A DNA stretch of 39,169 bases from an uncultured Bacteroidales bacterium (GCA_903845055.1 CAIMWF010000119.1:1-39169); one strand, 5' to 3'; counted from the first letter of the stretch, positions 1 through 8,638 are shown. Numbers and translations: made by a program. The notes: generated from the letters alone by a model not told the origin.

Positions 1-789
1 AAAGGCCACCACCTGGGCCGTTCCTCCGTTGAGCATCTGGTTGCGTTCATAAACATAGATGTCATTGCCCGAGCTGTTGTTGTCGCCCATGTAATAACCG
101 TCGCGCCAAACGCTGAACTTCGGGTAATCGGGCATGGCATCCACCGGGAAGGAATACTGGTGCCAGGATCCCAGGGGGTCGTTGGTGGCCGAAACGGCGA
201 ACATGATGTAATTGGTCCCTGAATTGGGGATGGAGAATTCGGTGACGACGTACCGGTCGGCCTGGTCGTCGTACAGGATGACCGGGTCGCCGTCGTTGCG
301 GTTTGCCCCGGGAACACTGCCAAAGATCAGGTTAAGATTGGTCGGACCCGCCAAAAGGGTGCCCGACTTATCATAAATGGCATATACGCAGTTGATCAGC
401 TGCATGAAATGGCTGTGACCGACCGTACCGTTGCAATCGGGCGGGTAATAGGGCGAACCCTGTCCGCCAAAGCTGACAATGGGGGCCTTGCTGCTTTTGG
501 TCGAACCCATGAAGTTCTGCCATGCCGGATCCGGTCCCTTGGGCAGCGCCGTGGCGGCAAAGGGATATTCACGCCTGCCGAGTCCTTCGTTCAGTTCATT
601 TTTCTTTCCCTTTTTGACAAGTTGCTGGAACTCGGCTTTGGTCATAGGGGGAATGTCACGCAGGGGTTTGCTTAATCCGTAATAGGTACCGGTGGCAACC
701 GACCTGGGATGAACAGGGACGACCTGGGCATAGGTCGCCGAAATGAGCAGGCATATGAGGGCCGTTAAAAGTAGAATTCGTGTTTTCAT
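1..789 (-). CDS. Secreted protein of unknown function, N-terminal part (runs off left edge)
   Basis: An uninterrupted reading frame of 263 codons runs from an ATG at 789 to the first base of the window, so the C-terminus is missing. It starts with a clear signal peptide (MKTRILLLTALICLLISATYAQ). After a Lys-rich stretch comes a region with beta-propeller-like strands, for example DGDPVILYDDQADRYVVTEFS and DYPKFSVWRDGYYMG. These resemble surface proteins of Bacteroidota whose missing C-terminus often carries Ig/PKD repeats and a T9SS sorting domain. No catalytic motif is visible. It is divergent from mscL, with a candidate promoter at 812-819. Export is well supported; the function is not known. 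Confidence 0.75.
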   Translation of the reverse strand, partial: MKTRILLLTALICLLISATYAQVVPVHPRSVATGTYYGLSKPLRDIPPMTKAEFQQLVKKGKKNELNEGLGRREYPFAATALPKGPDPAWQNFMGSTKSSKAPIVSFGGQGSPYYPPDCNGTVGHSHFMQLINCVYAIYDKSGTLLAGPTNLNLIFGSVPGANRNDGDPVILYDDQADRYVVTEFSIPNSGTNYIMFAVSATNDPLGSWHQYSFPVDAMPDYPKFSVWRDGYYMGDNNSSGNDIYVYERNQMLNGGTAQVVAF

Positions 790-811
790 GGGTTTTGCGT
801 TGATTAGAATA

Positions 812-819
812 CAAAAATA
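812..819 (-). promoter_or_regulatory. Candidate -7 box for the left-edge secreted protein
   Basis: Read on the minus strand this is TATTTTTG, matching the Bacteroidota -7 consensus TAnnTTTG, 22 bases before the ATG at 789. No good TTG/TTTG -33 element lies at the usual distance, so support rests on one box and its position. Confidence 0.35.
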
Positions 820-882
820 GGTTAATTTAGCATTGTTGCCTTCACTTCAGGAGTGAAAAAACGCTTAAGAATGCAAACCAAT

Positions 883-914
883 TTTGTTTTGTTTCATGAT
901 CATTTTTATATTTG
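883..914 (+). promoter_or_regulatory. Bacteroidota-type promoter of mscL
   Basis: TTTG (883-886), a 20-base spacer and TATATTTG (907-914) match both the -33 and -7 consensus elements of the Bacteroidota primary sigma factor. This is the best-formed promoter in the window. It would leave a leader of roughly 75 bases before the mscL ATG. Confidence 0.6.
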
Positions 915-995
915 CTGAAATAAAACCCCGTCAGTGCCGGGAAACCTGCCGGGAATGGCTGATTCAACACATCCATCATTCTTAAAATCAACATC

Positions 996-1424
996 ATGAG
1001 TATACTGAAAGATTTCAAGGAATTTGCAATGAAGGGCAATGTGATCGACATGGCTGTCGGTATCATCATCGGCGCGGCCTTCGGGAAAATAATATCATCC
1101 CTGGTAAGCGACGTGATCATGCCCCCGATCGGGCTGCTGGTGGGCGGCATCGACTTCAAGGAAATTGTCGTCAACCTGAAGGATGCCGTGAAAGATCCCG
1201 CCACCGGGAAGATTGTAAAGGAGGCCGTATCGCTTAAACTTGGCAATTTCATCCAGACGGTGGTCGACTTCCTCATTGTCGCTTTCGCCATTTTCATGAT
1301 GGTCAAGGCGGTCACCAACCTCGGCAAAAAGAAGTCTGCCGAGGTTCCGCCCCCGCCCCCGCCCACCAAAGACCAGGAACTGCTCACAGAGATCCGCGAC
1401 CTGCTTAAAAGGGACCTGGCGTAA
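996..1424 (+). CDS. mscL: Large-conductance mechanosensitive channel MscL
   Basis: This inner-membrane channel opens under membrane tension to release solutes during hypo-osmotic shock. The 142-residue length is normal for the family. The N-terminal amphipathic segment ([21 protein letters not shown]) leads into TM1 (about 15-43), with the small-residue Gly/Ala packing motif typical of the pore helix. A periplasmic loop follows, then TM2 (about 84-106) and a cytoplasmic C-terminal helix (126-141) that should form the five-helix bundle. Between TM2 and that helix is a run of six prolines (118-123). The gene has its own promoter at 883-914. Its stop codon lies in an AT-rich repeat leading to the next gene. 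Assignment is secure. Confidence 0.97.
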   Translation: MSILKDFKEFAMKGNVIDMAVGIIIGAAFGKIISSLVSDVIMPPIGLLVGGIDFKEIVVNLKDAVKDPATGKIVKEAVSLKLGNFIQTVVDFLIVAFAIFMMVKAVTNLGKKKSAEVPPPPPPTKDQELLTEIRDLLKRDLA

Positions 1425-1449
1425 TTTTTAATCTTTAATTTTTAATTTG
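1422..1449 (+). repeat. AT-rich TTTAATTTTTAAT spacer repeat between mscL and DUF3078 gene
   Basis: The unit TAATTTTTAAT occurs twice in a row with a four-base interruption, and the first TAA is the mscL stop codon. Very similar A/T repeats occur at about 10212-10242 and 12585-12612, both again at gene borders. Confidence 0.5.
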
Positions 1450-1456
1450 TTAAAAT

Positions 1457-2398
1457 ATGAAATATTTCTCCCTGCTCTTTCTCTTCTGCCTTTTTACAGG
1501 CGGAATTTTCGCCCAGGATATCCAGAAAGTCGCCAAGGCAAAAGCCGATGTACTCGCAGATGTTCCACCCGATACCGTAAAAAAACACTGGCTTGTCAGC
1601 GGTACCGGTTCAATCCAGTTTTCACAGGCATCGTTTTCAAACTGGGCTGCCGGCGGGCAGAATTCGCTGGGGCTCGTTGCCTGGATCAATTTCAGGGCCA
1701 ATTACCACAAGGGAAGGTCGGTTTGGGGCAACACCATCGACCTGGGTTACGGGTTCAACCTGCTCGGCAAGGGCAACGATGCCAAGTATAACAAGACAAA
1801 CGACAAGATCGAACTCACCACGGCCTACGGCTACCAGCTCGACGAAAATAAAAAGTGGTTCCTGACCATCCTGATGAATTTCAAATCGCAGTTTGACAAG
1901 GGATACAATTACCCCGACGATTCAACGGTGATCTCCAAGTTCATGTCGCCGGGGTACCTGATCGGCGGCATCGGCATCACCTACTCCCCCGCAAAATGGT
2001 TCCTGGTTTATCTTTCCCCTTCATCGGGAAGGTTTACCTTTGTCATGGACAAGGCCCTCTCCGATTCGGGCGCCTTTGGCGTCGACCGGGGGAAAACCAT
2101 GAAAGGGGAATTCGGTCCGTACATGCGTGCCGAACTGAACAAGGACCTTGCAAAGAACATCAACCTCACCTCCACCCTCGAACTGTTTACCGATTACCTG
2201 CACAAGTTCGGGAACATCGACGTCAACTGGAGCCTGCTGCTGAGCCTCAAGGTAAACAAATGGCTCGCCGCATCGATCCAGACACAGCTGATCTACGACG
2301 ACGATGTCATGATCAAGTTCGATCCGAAGAAACCGGGGGCGCCGCGCACGCAGTTCAAGGAGATGCTCGGCGTCGGGCTGACTTATAAATTCAAATAG
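1457..2398 (+). CDS. DUF3078 family outer-membrane-like protein
   Basis: This is a 313-residue secreted protein with a signal peptide (residues 1-19, ending GGIFA). The body begins with the characteristic stretch WLVSGTGSIQFSQASFSNWA near residue 46. It continues as alternating aromatic/polar strands (WINFRANYHKG, IDLGYGFNLLGKG, KWFLTILMNFKSQFDKG) and ends GLTYKFK, the pattern of an outer-membrane beta-barrel. DUF3078 proteins are widespread in Bacteroidota and have no established biochemical role. It lies 32 bases after mscL and 20 bases before the next small gene, so it may be co-transcribed with them. No ribosome binding site is obvious, as is common in this phylum. Confidence 0.85.
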   Translation: MKYFSLLFLFCLFTGGIFAQDIQKVAKAKADVLADVPPDTVKKHWLVSGTGSIQFSQASFSNWAAGGQNSLGLVAWINFRANYHKGRSVWGNTIDLGYGFNLLGKGNDAKYNKTNDKIELTTAYGYQLDENKKWFLTILMNFKSQFDKGYNYPDDSTVISKFMSPGYLIGGIGITYSPAKWFLVYLSPSSGRFTFVMDKALSDSGAFGVDRGKTMKGEFGPYMRAELNKDLAKNINLTSTLELFTDYLHKFGNIDVNWSLLLSLKVNKWLAASIQTQLIYDDDVMIKFDPKKPGAPRTQFKEMLGVGLTYKFK

Positions 2399-2418
2399 AA
2401 AAATAAAAAACAACCGCC

Positions 2419-2688
2419 ATGGCACATCATGAAGAACATACCGGCCCGCTCACCCATGAGCAGCTGAAATTCAGGGAGCACACCGAACGTGCCGCCAACT
2501 TTATAAAAATCGACCTGTTCAGGTCGGCCCGCGAAGAATTCAAGGCGGCGCTGCAGTACAGGCCCGGCGATGAACTGTGCCTGAAGGGGATCGTCGAGAT
2601 GAACGCCAACATTGCACGCGACCGCAAAACCGTGCTGGTGGTGGTCCCGCTGGTGATCATCCTCATCGTGGTCATTGTTCTGCTCTGA
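2419..2688 (+). CDS. Small tail-anchored TPR-like protein
   Basis: This 89-residue protein has a His/Glu-rich soluble N-terminus. A helix-turn-helix segment (about 28-62; FIKIDLFRSAREEFKAAL followed by QYRPGDELCLKGI) looks like a single TPR unit. The last 17 residues (VLVVVPLVIILIVVIVLL) are one hydrophobic helix ending at the C-terminus, as in tail-anchored proteins. No signal peptide is seen. The arrangement suggests a cytoplasmic TPR-like head held at the inner membrane. It lies 20 bases after the DUF3078 gene and 53 bases before the branching enzyme. The family is not recognised and the function is unknown. Confidence 0.75.
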   Translation: MAHHEEHTGPLTHEQLKFREHTERAANFIKIDLFRSAREEFKAALQYRPGDELCLKGIVEMNANIARDRKTVLVVVPLVIILIVVIVLL

Positions 2689-2741
2689 TGACTGCAGGGT
2701 TGCGTACGCATGGAAGTTCTTTAACAAACTTAGGAAAAAAA

Positions 2742-4772
2742 ATGAAAGAAAAACCGAAAAAACAACTTGCCCTGGTGCGGAATGACCCCTGGCTTGAACC
2801 CATGGCAGAGGAAATTTCGGCCCGGTACGAACGGTACCTGAACACCCTGCAGGAGATTGAAACGAACTGGGAAAGTCTCAGCAATTTCGCCAATGCATAC
2901 CAGTTCTACGGCTTTCATTACGACCGGACCCTGAAGGGCTGGTTTTACCGTGAGTGGGCCCCGAAGGCGCAGGACCTGTATCTTTTCGGCGATTTCAACG
3001 ACTGGCAGCGTTATTCGCACCGCCTCACCCCCAACAAATACGGACAGTGGGAGATCTTTCTCCCCGACGAACAATACAAAGACAGGTTTGTCCACCAAAG
3101 CAAGGTCAAGGTACTTGTTCACTCCGAGACCGGGTGGCATGAGAAGATCCCCTCCTACATCCACCGCGTGGTCCAGGACGCCAAATCGGTCGATTTCTCG
3201 GGCATGCACTGGGCACCGCCCAGGCCCTTCGACTGGGAAGGCGACAAGTTCGACATCAGGGAACTGAACGAAATGCTCATTTACGAATGCCATGTGGGAA
3301 TGGCCCAGGAGCAGCTTTCGGTAGGCACCTTCGTTGAATTTGCCGACTACATCATCCCCTATATCAAGAATTCGGGTTACAATACCATCCAGTTGATGGC
3401 CATCGCCGAACATCCCTATTACGGTTCGTTCGGGTACCATGTCACCAATTTTTTCGCCGTATCCTCGCGCTTCGGCACCCCCGAGGAGCTGAAATACCTC
3501 ATCAAAAAGGCTCACGAACAGGGCATCGCCGTGCTGATGGACATCGTACATTCCCATTCGGCCAAAAACACCATGGAGGGGCTGAACGGCTTCGACGGCT
3601 CCGACGACCAGTACTTCCACCCGGGGGGACGGGGAAACCACCCGCACTGGGATTCCAAATGCTTCAATTACGGGAAAAAGGAGGTGCTCCGTTTCCTGCT
3701 CTCCAACCTTAAGTACTGGCTTCGCGAATACCATTTTGACGGCTTCCGTTTCGACGGGGTTACCTCCATGATGTATTTCGACCACGGCTACCGTGAAAAC
3801 TGGGATATCAACGGCTATTTCACCGACGGGGTTGAATGGGATGCCCTCACCTACCTCCAGCTGGCCAACACCCTCGTCCACAAGGTAAAACCGCATGCCG
3901 TCACCATCGCCGAAGATGTAAGCGGAATGCCGGGGTTGTGCCGGCCGATACGCGAAGGGGGGATCGGTTTTGATTTCCGCCTGGCCATGGCGATCCCCGA
4001 TTACTGGATCAAGATGCTCAAGGAACAGAAGGACGAGGACTGGAACATCCATGAAATGTGGTCGGTAATGACCAACCGCCTCCCCGACGTAAAGACGGTT
4101 GCTTACTGCGAATCGCATGACCAGGCGCTGGTGGGCGACCAGACCATTGCCTTCAGGCTGATGCAGAGCGAGATCTATTTCAAAATGAGCAGGCATGACG
4201 AAAGCCACATCATCGACCGCGGCATCGCCCTGCACAAAATGATCCGGCTCATCACCATCACCACAGGCGGGCAGGCCTACCTGAATTTCATAGGCAACGA
4301 ATTCGGCCATCCTGACTGGGTCGATTTCCCAAGGGAGGGCAACAACTGGAGTTTCAACTACGCCCGCAGGCAATGGTCGCTGCTGCAGAACCCCGACCTG
4401 AAATACCGCTTCCTCGCCATCTTCGACCGCGAAATGCTGGCTCTGGTGATGAAATACAGGCTCTTCGACCAGGACTTTGCCAACCTGATCAACCTGGACG
4501 GCGACAACCAGACCATCGTTTTCGAGCGGCAGATGCTGGTGTTCGTCTTTAATTTTCATGTCAGCAACGCCATCCCCGGATACGAGTTCACCGTGTCGGA
4601 ACCCGGCGATTACCGGATCATCCTGAACAGCGACCGGTCAGAAACCGGCGGGCACGGCAGGATTGACGAAACACTGGTATATACTACCCGTTTCGACGAA
4701 ACGGCCGGCACCCACCACCTGATGATCTACAACACGAACCGTACGGCACAGGTGTTTGAACGGATTACCTAG
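2742..4772 (+). CDS. glgB: 1,4-alpha-glucan branching enzyme, GH13 subfamily 8 type
   Basis: This cytoplasmic enzyme cuts alpha-1,4-glucan chains and re-attaches them through alpha-1,6 bonds during glycogen synthesis. The predicted product is 676 residues from the ATG at 2742; the frame is open further upstream but would overlap the preceding gene. An N-terminal CBM48-type domain (about 60-150, with REWAPKAQDLYLFGDFNDW) precedes the GH13 barrel. All four conserved regions are present: DIVHSH, GFRFDGVTS with the nucleophile Asp338, AEDVSGMPG with acid/base Glu391, and ESHDQA with Asp460. The sequence resembles the eukaryote-like subfamily 8 enzymes common in Bacteroidota rather than the E. coli type. 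It is the first gene of the alpha-glucan cluster; no glgA or glgC partner lies nearby. Confidence 0.93.
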   Translation: MKEKPKKQLALVRNDPWLEPMAEEISARYERYLNTLQEIETNWESLSNFANAYQFYGFHYDRTLKGWFYREWAPKAQDLYLFGDFNDWQRYSHRLTPNKYGQWEIFLPDEQYKDRFVHQSKVKVLVHSETGWHEKIPSYIHRVVQDAKSVDFSGMHWAPPRPFDWEGDKFDIRELNEMLIYECHVGMAQEQLSVGTFVEFADYIIPYIKNSGYNTIQLMAIAEHPYYGSFGYHVTNFFAVSSRFGTPEELKYLIKKAHEQGIAVLMDIVHSHSAKNTMEGLNGFDGSDDQYFHPGGRGNHPHWDSKCFNYGKKEVLRFLLSNLKYWLREYHFDGFRFDGVTSMMYFDHGYRENWDINGYFTDGVEWDALTYLQLANTLVHKVKPHAVTIAEDVSGMPGLCRPIREGGIGFDFRLAMAIPDYWIKMLKEQKDEDWNIHEMWSVMTNRLPDVKTVAYCESHDQALVGDQTIAFRLMQSEIYFKMSRHDESHIIDRGIALHKMIRLITITTGGQAYLNFIGNEFGHPDWVDFPREGNNWSFNYARRQWSLLQNPDLKYRFLAIFDREMLALVMKYRLFDQDFANLINLDGDNQTIVFERQMLVFVFNFHVSNAIPGYEFTVSEPGDYRIILNSDRSETGGHGRIDETLVYTTRFDETAGTHHLMIYNTNRTAQVFERIT

Positions 4773-4787
4773 CCTTTATTATTTTCG

Positions 4788-4795
4788 TATCTTTG
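4788..4795 (+). promoter_or_regulatory. Candidate -7 box upstream of the secreted beta-domain protein
   Basis: TATCTTTG matches TAnnTTTG exactly and lies 31 bases before the ATG at 4827. The -33 region has no clear TTG. It suggests the downstream gene can be transcribed independently of glgB. Confidence 0.45.
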
Positions 4796-4826
4796 CAGGG
4801 TAATCCAGCGCTAAATTTTTCTCGTT

Positions 4827-6461
4827 ATGAATTTCTGCATGCCTTCTGTCCTTTCCCGGAAAGTCAAGATGATGATGGTTGTCGTCTCAACCCTGCTGAT
4901 CCTGATTGCTTCGGGCGAACCGCTTGCCGCGGCCCCCGACACCACCTGGTCCGTCACCTTCAGCGTCAACATGTCGAAGGCTGTAAAAGACAACGTGTTC
5001 CACCCTGCCACCGACAGCCTTTATGTCCTGCTCGACCACGGAGTGCTGCCATTCAGGCTCGTACCCGGTCCGGGGTATGTTTATACGGGCACCATGTACA
5101 ACACCCTCGACACCACCCTCACCTATCACTATAAATTCAGGATCAACCAGAGCACCTGGGAAACGATTATCCGCACCTTCACCCCCCAGCCGGGCATGGT
5201 GAACATCTCGGTTTGGTGGAACGACATCGCAATGAATTACACAACCTTCATGGTCAATATGAAACAGGCCTGGCTGAATGGCTGGTTCAACCCGGCAACC
5301 GACTCGGTCATGATCACGGGGACCATGAACAACTGGAAGATATCTCCAAAAATGAGCAGGGTCGGCGTCAGCTGGAATTATTCTTACGTCTACAGCCTTG
5401 ATCCCGGAACCGTCCAACATTACAAATACCGCATCAACGAGGGCGACAGCACCCTGGGCCACTATGAACTGATCTGGAAGCCGAACAGGATGATCCGCAT
5501 CCCCGACACCCTGCTGCAGCTTGCCGACGATTACAACAACCAGAATCCCGGCAAACGGCTGATGACCTTCAAATGCAACATGGCCTATTATGTAAAGACA
5601 CACCGGTTCAGCATTGCCGGCAACTTCGTTAATGTCGCCGGAAACTTCAACAACAACGGTGCGAATGACGTCCTTTTCCGCACCGGAACCGACACGGTTT
5701 ACGCCCTCGACAAGTACATCGACACCTCCTATTTCCACTCGGGACCGCTTACTTTCAAATTCAGGATCGACGGCCTCCAGAGTGCTGCGGAACTTACCGG
5801 CAAACCCAACCGCACCTATGCCTTTCACGACACCATCAACCTCAATCCCAATATTTATTCCTGTTATTACAACAACCTCGATCCTTCGGTTCCAATGCGC
5901 CCCTGGGCTTACGACCTGGCGATCCAGGGCAACCTGATCCACCTGCAGATCGTCACGGGGAGTTACTCCTACGAGGATGTGAACGGCATCAGGGAAGACA
6001 GTTCCACCTACCGCTGGTACCGCAGCTTTGACGCCCTGGGCGACAGTGTTGCCTCCATTGACACGGGAAAATATATCAGTTATGTCGTCGACACCCTCGA
6101 CATCGGCAAGTGGCTGGTTTTCGAAGTCACACCGAGGGCAGCCAGGGGCGATTCAGCCGTTGGCAGGCCGGTGAGGATCGTTTCGGTCACCCCGGTGGGC
6201 GGTGTAGGCATCGATGAACGCTCCGCCCTGCTCTCCAAACTATACCCTAACCCGGCAACCGGTTTCATCACGGTCGAAGCGAAAAGGGAGATTTCCCGCA
6301 TCGAGATCGTCGACCTTAACGGGCGTACGGTGCTTGTTGCCGCCGGACTGCAGACGCGGGCCATACGGCTGTCGCTGGCGCACCTGGCTGCGGGCTCCTA
6401 CCTGCTGAATGCTTCAACGAAATCGGGGGAACATGGCGTTGTTCACCTGGTGAGGGACTGA
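4827..6461 (+). CDS. T9SS-exported protein with three repeated starch-binding-like beta domains
   Basis: This 544-residue protein has an N-terminal hydrophobic export signal (about 14-36). Three related domains follow (about 42-135, 139-237, 246-352). Each opens with a (V/T/M)TF-x-(V/C)NM motif followed by PATDS or GNF and later by a YK(Y/F)RI(N/D) strand. This is the pattern of CBM20/CBM48-like starch-binding folds in Bacteroidota surface proteins, and the second contains TMNNWK, like the NDW/NNW motif of glucan-binding modules. An Ig-like stretch (360-455) and a T9SS type A sorting domain (about 467-544; LYPNPATGFITVEAK, DLNGRTVL) complete it. No catalytic motif is visible, so a secreted or surface glucan-binding protein is the best guess. 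That role is inferred from the fold and from its position next to glgB and the sus genes. Confidence 0.8.
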   Translation: MNFCMPSVLSRKVKMMMVVVSTLLILIASGEPLAAAPDTTWSVTFSVNMSKAVKDNVFHPATDSLYVLLDHGVLPFRLVPGPGYVYTGTMYNTLDTTLTYHYKFRINQSTWETIIRTFTPQPGMVNISVWWNDIAMNYTTFMVNMKQAWLNGWFNPATDSVMITGTMNNWKISPKMSRVGVSWNYSYVYSLDPGTVQHYKYRINEGDSTLGHYELIWKPNRMIRIPDTLLQLADDYNNQNPGKRLMTFKCNMAYYVKTHRFSIAGNFVNVAGNFNNNGANDVLFRTGTDTVYALDKYIDTSYFHSGPLTFKFRIDGLQSAAELTGKPNRTYAFHDTINLNPNIYSCYYNNLDPSVPMRPWAYDLAIQGNLIHLQIVTGSYSYEDVNGIREDSSTYRWYRSFDALGDSVASIDTGKYISYVVDTLDIGKWLVFEVTPRAARGDSAVGRPVRIVSVTPVGGVGIDERSALLSKLYPNPATGFITVEAKREISRIEIVDLNGRTVLVAAGLQTRAIRLSLAHLAAGSYLLNASTKSGEHGVVHLVRD

Positions 6462-6465
6462 ACAG

Positions 6466-6485
6466 GCAACAGCAGTGACTGTTGC
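6466..6485. terminator. Hairpin between convergent genes
   Basis: GCAACAG and CTGTTGC form a perfect 7-bp stem with a six-base loop, directly after the stop of the secreted protein and just before the end of the convergent pepE. There is no T-tract, so it would be a weak intrinsic terminator at most. Confidence 0.35.
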
Positions 6486-6496
6486 GGGAAATGATC

Positions 6497-7240
6497 CTAT
6501 CCTTTTGCCAGTAAAAAATCGAGATTTTCACCTGCCTGGTACTCCAGGGGTTCCATGCCATGGCGGAAGACGCGCAGGGTACGGTCGCCTTCAAGTTTCA
6601 TGGTATCGCCCTCCACCTGCAGGAGGCATCCTTCGCGCAGGCCCAATACCGTTGCGTCGCGGTTAACGGTCAGAAATTCAAATATCCGCTGTTCCCTCGT
6701 TTCACCTGCATGGCCTGCCGGGTTGGCGTCCATGTAATGGGGATTGATCTGGAAAGGGACCAGTTTCAGGCAGTTGAACGACGGAGGCTCACAGATGGGC
6801 ATGTCGTTGGTGGTCTTCATGGTCGGGCAGGCCACGTTGGCGCCGGCGCTCCACCCGACAAACGGGATGCCCCGGAGCACTTTCCGGCGGATCGCCTCCA
6901 TGGTGCCAAATTCCTGCATCAACAGGGCCAGGTGGAAGGTGTTCCCCCCTCCTATCACGATCGATTCGGCCTCGTTTACCGCCACCACCGGGTTCTGTTC
7001 ACGGTGAATGGAATGAAGGTTGAAACCCATCTCCCGGAATATTTTCTTCACCCGGTCTTCATACAGGTCGAATGACTTTTCAATCCCCGATGCCGAAAGA
7101 TTCACCCCTGCGTAGGGGATGAACAGCACTTTGCGTACACCGAAACGGGACAGAAAATCCTTGATATAGGCGCGCGGCCAGGCCAGATATTCCTCACCGG
7201 CGTTTGTAGAATTACTGATCAGCAAAAGATTTCGGATCAT
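6497..7240 (-). CDS. pepE: Peptidase E, alpha-aspartyl dipeptidase (family S51)
   Basis: This cytoplasmic serine peptidase hydrolyses dipeptides with N-terminal aspartate. The 247-residue protein has the nucleophile elbow GWSAGAN (Ser131), preceded by the IGGGNTFHL loop. Asp146 and His168 sit exactly 15 and 37 residues after the serine, the same spacing as the Ser-Asp-His triad of the E. coli enzyme. The INPHYMDANPAGHAGETREQR stretch is typical of the family. The start is the ATG at 7240; there is no signal peptide. It is antisense to, and functionally unrelated to, the surrounding glucan genes, and converges on the secreted protein upstream. Confidence 0.93.
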   Translation of the reverse strand: MIRNLLLISNSTNAGEEYLAWPRAYIKDFLSRFGVRKVLFIPYAGVNLSASGIEKSFDLYEDRVKKIFREMGFNLHSIHREQNPVVAVNEAESIVIGGGNTFHLALLMQEFGTMEAIRRKVLRGIPFVGWSAGANVACPTMKTTNDMPICEPPSFNCLKLVPFQINPHYMDANPAGHAGETREQRIFEFLTVNRDATVLGLREGCLLQVEGDTMKLEGDRTLRVFRHGMEPLEYQAGENLDFLLAKG

Positions 7241-7248
7241 AGCGGTAA

Positions 7249-7285
7249 TTTGGGCTGTAAAAGTAATGGAAAGTTCTTATTTTTG
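7249..7285 (+). promoter_or_regulatory. Candidate promoter of the first sugar transporter
   Basis: TTTG (7249-7252) and TATTTTTG (7278-7285, matching TAnnTTTG) are separated by 25 bases, slightly more than usual. Transcription would start about 7 bases downstream. This supports translation from the ATG at 7316 rather than from the in-frame TTG at 7250. Confidence 0.45.
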
Positions 7286-7315
7286 GACAATGAAACCTAT
7301 AAAATCATCAATCCG

Positions 7316-8638
7316 ATGAAGGAAAAACCTGCGATGCGGTTCTGGCAAGTCTGGAACATGAGTTTCGGATTCCTGGGGATCCAGTTCGGCTGGGGACTGC
7401 AGATGGCCAATATGAGTTCCATCTATTCCTACCTTGGCGCCATGCCAAACCAGATCGCACTCCTGTGGCTGGCAGCCCCGGTGACCGGCGTCATTATTCA
7501 GCCCCTGATCGGACAGGCAAGCGACCGCACCTGGACCCGGCTGGGCCGTCGCCGGCCCTATATCCTGGGTGGCGCCATCCTGGCATCGCTCGCCCTGATC
7601 CTCATGCCCAATTCACCCACCTTCTGGATCGCAGCCGGGTTGCTCTGGGTGCTCGACGGCACGATCAACGCAAGCATGCAGCCATTCCGCGCCATGGTTG
7701 CCGACAACCTGCCCGAAGAACAGAATTCCCAGGGATTTGCCATCCAGTCGTTGTTTATCGGCCTCGGCGGAACCATCGCTTCCGCGCTCCCCTGGATGAT
7801 GACCAACTGGTTTGGCATTGCCCGTGAAACCGCCGGTCACGGTCATATCCCCGCCTCCGTATCGCTCTCTTTTTACATCGGTGCCGTTGCTTTCATCGGC
7901 GCTGTTTTGTGGACCGTGTTCACCACCCGGGAGATCCCTCCCGACGAGGAGGAACTTCGCCAGATCCGTTCGCGGGAATTCGACTGGAGCCTTGGCATGG
8001 GCGAGATTGTCAGGTTGCTCGGACACCTGCCAAGGCGCATGTGGGAACTGGGACTGGTTCAGTTCTTCACCTGGATCGGCATGTTCTGCTTGTGGGTCTA
8101 TTTTTCACCCACCATCGCGGGTCACGTGTTTCATGCCGGCGAAGGAACGGTGGAAATGGAGGCTTCGGGCGCATGGGCAGGCTTCTGCTTTGCCATGTAC
8201 AATGCCGTTTGCTTTTTGTTTTCGTTTGTGCTGCTCCGGATTACAAAGTTCACCAGCCCCAAAATGATCCATGCGGTCTGTCTGGCCATTGGCGCCGCCG
8301 GACTGCTGAGTATTCCCCTGATCACCGACAAATACGGCCTGCTCTTTTCCATGGCCTGTGTCGGGATCGCCTGGTCGAGCATTCTCTCCATGCCCTATGC
8401 CATGCTGGCACCGTCGCTGCCTCCCGATAAGCTTGGCGTCATGATGGGAATTTTCAATCTTTTCATCGTTGTACCCCAGGTCATTGCATCCGGCCTGCTC
8501 GGGTATGTGATCGGACTTTTCTTTGAAGGCAAGCCCATGAGCGCGATGTTCATCGGGGGGATTTCCTTTGCCATCGCCGCCGTCGCCAATATGATCGTGG
8601 TAACCTACAAAAAACCGCGTAAAATGCAACCTGCCTGA
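7316..8638 (+). CDS. MFS sugar transporter, SLC45/GPH-like (maltose/maltooligosaccharide carrier)
   Basis: This is a 440-residue inner-membrane carrier with about 12 hydrophobic helices. It begins with FWQVWNMSFGFLGIQFGWGLQ, and residues 75-85 (LGRRRPYILGG) carry the (G)RRRP motif between TM2 and TM3 that is shared with sucrose/SLC45 transporters. QPLIGQASD precedes it. Bacteroidota homologues in starch clusters are thought to import maltose or maltodextrin by cation symport; that substrate is inferred here from the neighbours. The start was set at the ATG at 7316, because the frame upstream only offers a TTG and the promoter lies between. A paralogue is found at 12619. The malQ gene follows after 81 bases. 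Confidence 0.85.
   Translation: MKEKPAMRFWQVWNMSFGFLGIQFGWGLQMANMSSIYSYLGAMPNQIALLWLAAPVTGVIIQPLIGQASDRTWTRLGRRRPYILGGAILASLALILMPNSPTFWIAAGLLWVLDGTINASMQPFRAMVADNLPEEQNSQGFAIQSLFIGLGGTIASALPWMMTNWFGIARETAGHGHIPASVSLSFYIGAVAFIGAVLWTVFTTREIPPDEEELRQIRSREFDWSLGMGEIVRLLGHLPRRMWELGLVQFFTWIGMFCLWVYFSPTIAGHVFHAGEGTVEMEASGAWAGFCFAMYNAVCFLFSFVLLRITKFTSPKMIHAVCLAIGAAGLLSIPLITDKYGLLFSMACVGIAWSSILSMPYAMLAPSLPPDKLGVMMGIFNLFIVVPQVIASGLLGYVIGLFFEGKPMSAMFIGGISFAIAAVANMIVVTYKKPRKMQPA

Noticed and set aside
2577-2741. N-terminal extension of the branching enzyme
   Set aside because: It overlaps the small tail-anchored gene in another frame and has no similarity to the GH13_8 N-terminus, which begins after 2742.
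2730-4559. 609-codon open frame antisense to glgB
   Set aside because: It mirrors the codon pattern of the GC-rich branching enzyme gene, has no recognisable domain, and the forward frame has all GH13 motifs.
7250-7315. 22-residue N-terminal extension of the first MFS carrier
   Set aside because: It would need a TTG start and overlaps the promoter box at 7278-7285; the first ATG at 7316 leaves a normal transporter N-terminus.
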